Of a DNA stretch of 64,000 nucleotides, positions 1 through 17,600 are shown in pieces (the stretch's first letter is position 1; each line of letters starts with the position of its first letter). The notes below the pieces were generated by a model. It had not been told where the DNA came from, did not search any database, and was given only the letters and a program-made list of their open reading frames with translations. The position numbers and the translations under genes were made by a program. The DNA lies in contig NC_092022.1 in the NCBI RefSeq assembly GCF_042242105.1, positions 11,776,001-11,840,000 of the forward strand, in the 5' to 3' direction. The DNA is from Pempheris klunzingeri (lineage: Eukaryota; Chordata; Actinopteri; Acropomatiformes; Pempheridae).

Positions 1-7889
<7,889 letters not shown>

Positions 7890-8358
7890 ATCTGTGCTCA
7901 CGCAGAATGGACACCAACATACACATATTCACACGTACACATACATGCCCGTATGCAAATTAATTCACATACACAGAAATTCACACGCACGATGCCTGCT
8001 TGTGCAAAAATATACACACAGAAATGCACTCGAACACACAGACACACATCCTGAGATTACAGCAGACTACAGAAGTGGATTAAGTGAAAAATCACAGATA
8101 GATGGAATTAAATTGAGTTGTGTGATTTTGAGCCAGTCATCACGAGAAACTGCATTTATTGGTGCCCTTTGTGTGCAAATATGAATTTCAGATAATGTAC
8201 AGTATATGTGCACAGAACAATTGCACGTTGTGGCTCTGAAATATCTAAAATACCTTAATGTGTTCCATATTATCTGACATTGTGAGGACTAGAATATAAC
8301 AAAGACCATCAGTCTAATTGTTTTTTTTATTGCAATAATGGTGTTGAGGGTGCCATTA

Positions 8359-8364
8359 AATAAA
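8359..8364 (+). terminator. c1ql4 polyadenylation signal
   Basis: A canonical AATAAA lies 470 bp after the c1ql4 stop codon. The intervening 3'UTR contains a degenerate CA-rich run (about 7918-8050). Confidence 0.6.
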
Positions 8365-8379
8365 GACTATAGCTGAGGC

Positions 8380-11140
8380 AAATGCACACATCTTGTATTC
8401 CAGTCTTTACCTATACCGTATTTACCATATACGTTTCTGCTCTCCATTCCAGTGCTCTCAGATCAAATGGCCTGTCAATATTTTTCCCTACAGTTAGATG
8501 AAATGAAATAAATCCCTGCTGTGATTCACTCCGCACTGGGGCTGTACTGATTAAAACGAGGCCATAAACATAAACGTTTGAGTTTCTTTCCAAATTTTCA
8601 ACATGAAACAGAATATCGCACAGCAAGATTAAACAAAACGTGTCAATATTGCAATGCAACACATTTTATGGGTGGCACTTGTGTGTGATTAAGTTTTAAT
8701 TGCCAAGTGCATTATTGACAATATTGTGAATGTGTGTGTGCGCGTTGGGGGGGGTGGGAGTGTCAGTGTGTATGAGTGGATATAAAGAGACTGTAAGATA
8801 GTGAGGCAGTGAAGTAACAGCTGCAGTGTTTTATTTACATTAAATGTTGTACAATACATTACAGACACGTTACTGTAATTAACACTGCCATACCTCCTTA
8901 ATACTTATTTTTTTGAGAGACCCTGTCAAAGTATCATCATGTATAAACTCAGTAATCCTGACGGGCTATCTGGTATGTTGAATAGGTTGAGTAGACAATT
9001 GCTATTAAAATATCTATACTTATCTTGTGTGTGTTCTTGCATGTTGTTTTGGTGTGGTGAAGGTCAGGGCTGAATAAAGGCATGAGCGCTCAACAGTCAT
9101 AAACACACACAGACCTTGTTCAGTTTTAATTTGGAGTGGCCGCTTGGACTGACTGTGGAGAATTGGATGTATGACATGGCTGCGTGGACTTAAAGCCGAG
9201 ATCGAAGCAACAGTGGCTGACGACAGCCACCGCTTGCAACAACATGGATTTCCAATATGTCTTAAGACACTGTCTAAGACACAAACATTAATACTGCTCT
9301 ATTGATCCCAGCTTATAATACACCCAGGATCTACAAAATCCAGCGTATGTGTACATTTTAAATGTAACAATATAGTGATCAATTGGTCAAACAAACCAAA
9401 TTGGTTTAGTGTTCGATAATGCTTGACATTGTTTTGAACCAAGGTAATTCGTTGGAAAGCTCACAGGAGCAATAAATACAACCGAGAAATCTTCCATAAA
9501 TAATATTAATGCATTTCTCTGAATTTATTGATAATCCCACAATGATTTTAGGGAAGTCATGCTTTGCTCTATATTACTGAATATCATGTGTACTTACAGC
9601 ACTATGTATACTAAGTTTAATTAATCAACCTAGGGATGCCACTGATGAGTATTCTTATGATAATTTTCTCGATTTTAGCCTGTAAAATGTAAAAAACGTC
9701 AATGATAATTAACAGAGTGCAAGATGACTTCTTGAGATACCTTGTTTTAAGACATTGAGTTTAACATCATATTATGACAATGTGAAGATGCAAATACTCA
9801 CATTTCAGAGGCCGGATTTTTGGCATTTTTGTATGAAAATTTGATATTTTGATAAATCCTTTATTGCTTATGAAAATAAGCTTGTTTGTTGATGTGCTTT
9901 TAAAAAAAAAAACATATTGAAGAGGAATTCAAGAGTTTGCTATTTAACTAGCTCTTTGTCCAAAGGAAATGTTGTCTGATACATTTAGTCTTAAGGTTTA
10001 TGAATGCACTTTTCAAACACAATCGTTCCCAACAATACTTAGAGATCACCATAATGTGTGATATTAGTCAGTTGGCGAATATTTTCGCGCTGCGTATCGT
10101 TTTCTACATGGCTAATGAGACCGAATTATTCTGCATTTTCAAAATAGCCACTTTAACAGTTCCATGACCACGAACAGAGACATCATCCACGTTAAAGAGA
10201 ATGAATGTTAGATTACTGGCAAAATTGAAAGTGTGTCTAATTCGAGTAGAGAGCTGATGGCATTCTAGAGTTAAAGGATTTGGTGAATCTGTTGCTCCTG
10301 AGCGGAGAAAGAGGGATGTAGTCGCACCATGCCTGGGCTCAGCCCCCGGCTCTCTCTCCTGGCAGATTCCAGTTGAAAGTTAATTGGACGGGGAGAGGTC
10401 TGAGACAGACTGCGCTGAGGCCCATTAGTGATTCCCCTGTCGAATGCAGAGCCACGAGGATCACAGACTCACAAATAGAAGGATTAAAATAATCAATAGC
10501 CTTGACTTCCATCGACCACACACATACACACACACACACCAAGTAATTAGTAGACAACCTATTCAGCAGTGGACTATGACACCCTCCTGAACCTTACCCC
10601 GCACACATAAGCTCCACACTCCACTAAGCTGTGGTGCCTAATGAGCGGAAATAGTTGTGGCTGCTTGTGAAGAAAATGAAGGAAAGGTCAGGAAGCCACC
10701 AAACAGCCTTATACTGCTTATGTCCAAGTGTTTGGTCACCAAATAATTTCTCTGAAAATGTACAGAATGGCCACAAAAATTAATTGTAAAGTCAAATTTG
10801 TTTTGGCTGAAATTTGAGTTTGCAATGTTCCTGAACAACTGCAACAAACAGGAAAAAGCCCAAATTGTCTCACGCAGCCAATTATGGTTTAAATTGTCTC
10901 GAACACCGAAGCCTACACTCATGAGTAAATTTTTCATTTGGCTCAGAAAAACATAAGGATCAGTTCTAGATATTCCCCTTGTATTATACACTATATTTCA
11001 ACAATGAAGTGGCCCTTTTAAAATTGCAGCAGCAACACTGCCCTCTTGTGTTGAAGGAAAAACAACACATTGAGCAAAACCTAATAACAAATATTTCATC
11101 TTATTCTATTAAATCGAACAACAACCAGGTTAAGTTTTCA
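8380..11140. other. intergenic spacer between convergent c1ql4 and myl6
   Basis: AT-rich sequence between two convergent genes. It contains a G-run (8747-8756), a short CA microsatellite (10519-10539) and scattered short ORFs without recognisable similarity. I see no gene. Confidence 0.6.
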
Positions 11141-11143
11141 GGA

Positions 11144-11325
11144 TTTATTTAAACGTAGCAACAAAAATGGGGTGAATTAAAAACATGGGAACCCATTTGA
11201 AATGTTTCTTTGTAGTTCATGATAGTATGGCTTTGAATATACCGGATAACTGCTGAATCAGAGGAACATTTACCTCAGCCAAAGCAAGTCTTAGCCAATG
11301 ATACAGTAGGTTGCTGATATTTATT
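11144..11325 (-). terminator. candidate myl6 polyadenylation signals
   Basis: Minus-strand AATAAA hexamers occur at 11320-11325 and 11144-11149, 343 and 519 nt beyond the last stop codon. Which one is used cannot be told. Confidence 0.45.
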
Positions 11326-11667
11326 TTGTGCATATATATAAATCAATGTCCCATCCAACATGACACACTAGTATCAATAGTTACAGTATTTCATTATCAA
11401 TTTAAGTCATCTCAAGTGCTGCATCTTGGAATGTTATTGCAAACAATGCAAGCACAAAGACTGCTGAATGCATACAAGTTGGTCACAAATGTGAATGGAC
11501 CTGGCAGCAGTAGCCAGGGTCATCTGTGGTCTTTTGTGGGGAATGTAAAGGCACTTTATAAATTAAATGTGGAAAACTAATCGATGGAAAAGACTGGGGG
11601 GCTGTAGAAGCTAACTGCAAACAGAGGTTACATATGACGGGGTAAAAAAGTGGGATGTTCTTCGTCT

Positions 11668-11696
11668 TCACCCGTTCATGACCATCCTGACCAGCT
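11668..11696 (-). CDS. myl6: myl6 alternative terminal exon, smooth-muscle type (ELVRMVMNG)
   Basis: The acceptor cttttgcag precedes 29 coding nt reading ELVRMVMNG and TGA. This corresponds to the smooth-muscle MYL6 tail, used when the cassette exon at 12768-12796 is skipped. Confidence 0.85.
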
Positions 11697-14600
11697 CTGC
11701 AAAAGATAGATGAGAAAGAGACAAATGTGAGATTCGTGGTCTAGACTTCGGCAGAGACCCCCTCCAACTACAGCATGTGGCACTAAGGCCCTGTCCTCAT
11801 CCAGCTTTGGTGGGCCTGGGTGGGAGATGCTGCATTTGGAGGCAGATCCCCCATATTCTGCTCACCCAGAGGAAACAAGGGTTAAAGGGGGTATGGAGAG
11901 AAAGAGGTGAGGTGATCATCTCTATCTCCTATTGAGCCAAAGCATTTGGCCATGTCTATAATCCAAGAAGAGCTGGTTAGAGAAGCCATCCTCGCGGTTT
12001 GCTTTCCTCTAGTTGAGAAGCAGAGAAAAGGGGAGAAGGTCGAGGGAGCTACAGTCCAGTCAAAGAGCGGCCAGCTAAAAATTCAGCTTCCATCAGTACA
12101 AAGGAGAAAATAAATCAGCACAAGAGCAAATCATTGCAACTTTGAGGTTAGTAGAAAAAGGGACTGGTCCACTCGCCCAAAGCTGGTGGCTATGCATGAA
12201 TGTAAAACAAATCTACACTGTAATGAACAAACTATATATCTATCTGTGAAAAGAGCAGCACCTCTAACCCCAACAGTGGGAAAAGCCCATTTTACTAGCA
12301 CCAATGACATGCAAATGAGATCAAAAGAGCTTCCTTGTGATCTCCACACCCATCAGCTCAAATGACTCTGCAGTGGCCACCAGGCTTTCCCTGAATGAGA
12401 CCAGTCACTTCCCCGTGTGTCCACCATATCCCCTTATAAACTTAGGGGAGTCCCAGACACATGCAGAGGGACATGCTGCAGCCAGGGGCCAAGACAGGGG
12501 GCTGCAGGAGAAAGACAGAACAGCAGGAGGCTACACATGGGTCAAAGCCTCAGGACTTCAGATGAGAGGGACCACCAGGCTTTCCCACAGGCACCTACGG
12601 GTCAAGTCTACTTTGCCACAGCACATTACTCCCGTTTGTCAATATGAAGGACGCAACTACAGTTGATTAGTGTTAGGATGGCCTAATGGGAGGGGATTAT
12701 TTAATAACTAAAATGCAGAAAAGCCTGGAGGTGCCATCTCATGGTATACCAAATGCCGTACCGGCCCTCAGCCTGACAGGATGTGGCGGACAAATGCTGT
12801 GGAGGAAGAACAGTTAACACACGGTCAGCAGTTGACATGAATACGTAATCTCTTAAAACAGTCCATTAACCACACATCTAAAGAAAACACGAAAGACAGT
12901 AAAAGGTAACAGGACACCCACCTCATCATATGACTAAATCAAGCAGTACTACAGTGACTGTCAGTAAACAGCATCAATTATTGCCTTTAAATACGGTTTA
13001 CAGCAAACTGAACATTTGCAACATTTAAAAAAAAAAGTGAAATTCATACACAAACACAATTCATGACCAAAGTTTTGTTATCACATTGCCATATATTACA
13101 CACACATATTACCTGCATAGTTTGCAGGTTTATGGCAACAGAATGGTCACACTCCATCGGCCTAATTAGAGAAAGTATTCCATCTTGGTCTCGTTTATTT
13201 CTTTCACTCTCACCTTCGTAATTGATGCAGCCATTTGCATCTTCGTGCCCCGCCAAAAGCGTCTCCACTTCCTCCTCTGTCATTTTCTCACCTGAAAATG
13301 GATCATAATAAACGTTTATTCATATTATGTGGGTGACATTACTGGGATTTTTTTGTTAATGCGATAACACAGATAAGAAAAAGAAAAATCTGGATTTTAG
13401 GAGAAAAATTTACAATGTAAGAAATAAAACAATGACAATATTACTGATAAATACATTTGCACACCAGATTATGCAAAGTTAACATGGAATACTTTGGATG
13501 AGATGTTTATTCAGTTTTCAGTTAATTAATCTTATTACTGGTACTATCCATTGTTGGGATCACAGTATTTAGCTGGAAGTAAAAACTGAAAATAAGAAGT
13601 CTATCCATCCAGATATCTATTTAAGGATGATACAAAGGTAACTTGCCTAACGTGGTGAGGACGTGACGAAGCTCTGCTCCCATTACTGTGCCGTTGCCCT
13701 CCTTGTCAAAGACACGCAGTCCCTCCACAAAATCCTCCATGGAGCCCTGATCTTTATTCTTAGCGATGGCCTGGAACATGGGCAGGAACTGCTCAAAGTC
13801 TAGCGTCTTGGTGTTCATCTCTGTAAAAAGACAAGCAAACAGAATACATGGGACATGTCTCTGAGCCTCCAGCGGCAACATTCAGTAAAACACTGCAACT
13901 GTAACATTCGAATTATTAGATAAAAGGGTTGTCTGTGTGTTTTTTTTTTACACAGCGACAGTATCGGGACTTGTGCACATGAGGCACAAATCCCACTAAG
14001 TTTAATTCTTTCCTCTCACCCTCAGCCTTGGGGTTGCCCAGGACCTTCAGCACCTCAGCGTTGACAGGGTTCTGTCCCAGGGCCCGCATAACATCCCCAC
14101 ACTGGCTGTAGCTGATCTTTCCATCCCCTGCCTTGTCAAACAGCAGGAATGCCTCCTTAAACTCTGCAGAATACACACGCACATTATGAATTAGAACAGG
14201 GATATGACTTGTTGTGGAAATTAAGAAAGAAGCAAACATGTATGGGGGAATGATATGGAGAAAGGAAGTGAGCTGGAAATAGATGAAAAAAGAAAAGGCA
14301 GACAGATTGTGAAGAAAATGAGAACAAGCAGACTAGAGAGCACAGATAATAACATGTATTTACGCTTTTACGTAGATCTGGTTTTCTGATGTTAAGGCCT
14401 AAATTTAAAGTGAGCAGGCAGAGCACACAACACCACACTGTTATACCTGCATAGTTCTCAAATGCCACTCTAGGCAAGATACCCCTAGCTGGTCTATCCA
14501 GCATAATAAAAGTATTGATAACTTGTACACCTCTATGGACAACTCTAGACCGATGTTGCACTGACAAGTTTTGTTCTAACACTTAAAACTTACACGTAAA

Positions 14601-17600
14601 CTGCAGCATACATTGTATACAGTAGTCCCTCGCTATAACGCGGTTCACCTTTCGCGGCCTCGCTGTTTCGCGGATTTTTTTAGTGCAATTTTGCATGCTT
14701 TTTTTACAGTGTATGAACGCGCATTGTGTTCTGCGTCCTGATTGGCTAAGGGACTGTAGACCAATGTCAATCAATCTCCTCCGTGCCGTGTCTCTGTACA
14801 GTACAGAATGTGTTCGGCTTGCCAAATTTACATAAATGTTCAACCGCTAGCAGTGTGACTTTTAAGTGCTGCCTGTTTGCAAGACAAACAAACAAGTCAA
14901 ACAAGAGATAAATGTGAGAAAATGTTAATGCCTGTCTGAGAAAATTGTATAAACTGTATGGTGAGGGGTTTTACAGCCTTAAAATATATATAGTAATTGT
15001 AAAAAATAAAGCTGACTACTTCGCAGATTTCGCCTATTGCGGGTTATTTTTAGAACGTAACCCCCGCAGTAAACGAGGGACCACTGTATTGTTGTTAGTC
15101 ATCTGGTCAGTGTTTTTCACCACACATCAACTGAAACAAGGTGAAACAACTTCACCAATATAACACTACATGGTTTGTCATGTTTGCTGTCGTTTGAACA
15201 TACAAACACTTATGGACTAAATTCCCAAAGTTGCCTGATTTACAGGGAAATGGGTTGCAGTGTTAAATATGTAATAGCCTACATAACACACCAGAACAGG
15301 CACATATGGATTTTACTATGTATAGTATGAATTTTTTTTTCATAAAACTGAAATTGTCCTTGGGACTCAAAGCAACATAAAAGTGGACAAAATACCAGCC
15401 AACACTTGCACCATAAACTCTTAGATTACAGTAAGTGGTCTAAATGTGACACTCATGTTGAAGTATTCTAAAAGTTGCTTTTCATCTTAACACTTACTTT
15501 GTGTTGTTATCAACAAAAAGCAATTTCACTTGATAAACAACACAAAACTAATTGTTTCAGGTATGTTACTTGAGAGGAGGCTTTAAAAACGTATTTCATA
15601 AGATTAAATAATGTGAAAGTTATCGGTTTCAGTTAAAAAGTCAATGTCAGTCGAGTGTCACCTCTAATTACTTGTCACTCGTTTGTGGTAGCAAGCAAAA
15701 GATTAATGTGTCAGTAGTTCAGTGTTTTAGTTTAACCAGCTATCTCGTCTGACAGAATGATTTCGTAGGTGACATGGAACATATTCTTTCCAAAACTTTA
15801 AAAAGCTTCATCTGACACACCTCCTCTTTGCCACCTCCACTTTAACAACAATATTTTACTGTGCTGTTGAAATGTCAATAAGGCTGTGACCTACCGGAGC
15901 CTTCTAAATCATTCACATCACCACGTATTGAGTATTTGGTTGTTGATTAAGTGGAATTACCTGGCTTTATCAAATATCAGCAGTGATGCAATCTTGTAAT
16001 TGATCTCAATGTTGATTAACGTAGCTTTGATCTATCAGGAGGCATTCTAGTTAGGCTCAACAGCAAAACAAAGAACTAGCAATTAGGGGAACATAGAGTT
16101 GGATTACACAACATCCGGGCAGTAGTCTGCTCCTAATGTTATGGGACAAGCTATTTCCCTCAAAAAGCTCAGGCACTGTTGTGGAGTTTTTCCTGTTCTG
16201 AGGAATGTGCCCCATCCCTTCTGGCCTGTGAACACTTTTCCCAACACCATATTTGGTATTAGAGGAGTGGAGGAAAGTAGGAGGAGAGTGAGAGTAGCTA
16301 CAGCCTATTATGTCAACGGTGATTAAACAAACCAGCCCCAGGACAAAAAACATCCACCACTGTATCCAGCACCAAAAAAGGGCACACTCATGAAGATGAG
16401 CCGCTTGGAAGATAACAGGCAAAGCTTATGGTAAACTGACAAAACCAGGAATGACTACAGTCTAACAGAACAAGACTTAGAAGCACAGATATCAGCCTTG
16501 CTTGGGCTAAGTTGGCTTTATAAGTACCACTAATGCATGACTGACTGACGAACATACAAAAACACTGCAACAGAAGGTCAAAGCTGGTAAGTATTATAAC
16601 GTTATATGCAAAGTATTACTGATTTTGACGTACCAAACAACAGTGCAAGGCGACTCTCATTCACATTAAAAACAAATTTGGTTTGTCCAAAACCAACATG
16701 CAGATCACACCCTAAACACTCCGAGATAGCCATCAGTTTTTGAGCTAAGGCGGTCCCCTTTCACTGACTTACCATGAATTTGATCCAGGTTAAATTCAAT
16801 CTGAAAAGAACAAGCAGTTGCAAGTGGAGAGTGATGAAACTGTACGGAAATAGAGAAGGAAAGCCTAGCCGAATACCACGACTACTATGACAGGCGGGCA
16901 TAGAGCAGGGTGATAGGAGAGATACAGGGCAAAGTGTCATCTCAACCAAGAAAGAATGAAAGCATGCAAACCAAGCGAGATCTGGAAAATGTCACAATAC
17001 AAAATCAAAACTCACCAAGGATTTGATCTTCCGAGAAGTCAGACTGTTTAGAGAGAAATTAGGCTACATGAAAATTGTTCCCTTTGCAGCGCAGTGCAAA
17101 GCTAGCTTGGGTTAACTTCAAAAGGCTTTTTAACATATAATTCAGACAGTTAGGTATACTACAACCGCATGTCCCCTAACTGTAGCACATTAAGGAATGA
17201 TTAATATACACGCACGTACTTTAGTGACATTAATTAGTGTATTGTGAGATTGTTAATTTCATCGACCGTGCAAGCTAACGTTAGCTTCTTAAAAGTTGCA
17301 CTTCCGCTAGCGGCCAGCGAGCCAATTCAGACATTCAAACTCAACTTAACGTCTCTGCAAGGCTGAACCATTTCCTTTAAACAAGAAGCTAGTCACATAA
17401 AACGCAATGATTATGCTAGTAGAGTCGAGTGGAACAATAAAAAAACCCACCATGGCTGTGTTGGCTGAGGTGTGTCCGAGACGTCGGAAAACCAAAGAAT
17501 GTGTGACGGCTCGCGGAGAAGGGCAGGGTGAGAAAACCCTAGCAGCGGTGCGTCATGACGTAAGCACGCACGCTAACACGCAGGACGTGCTGGCAGCAGG

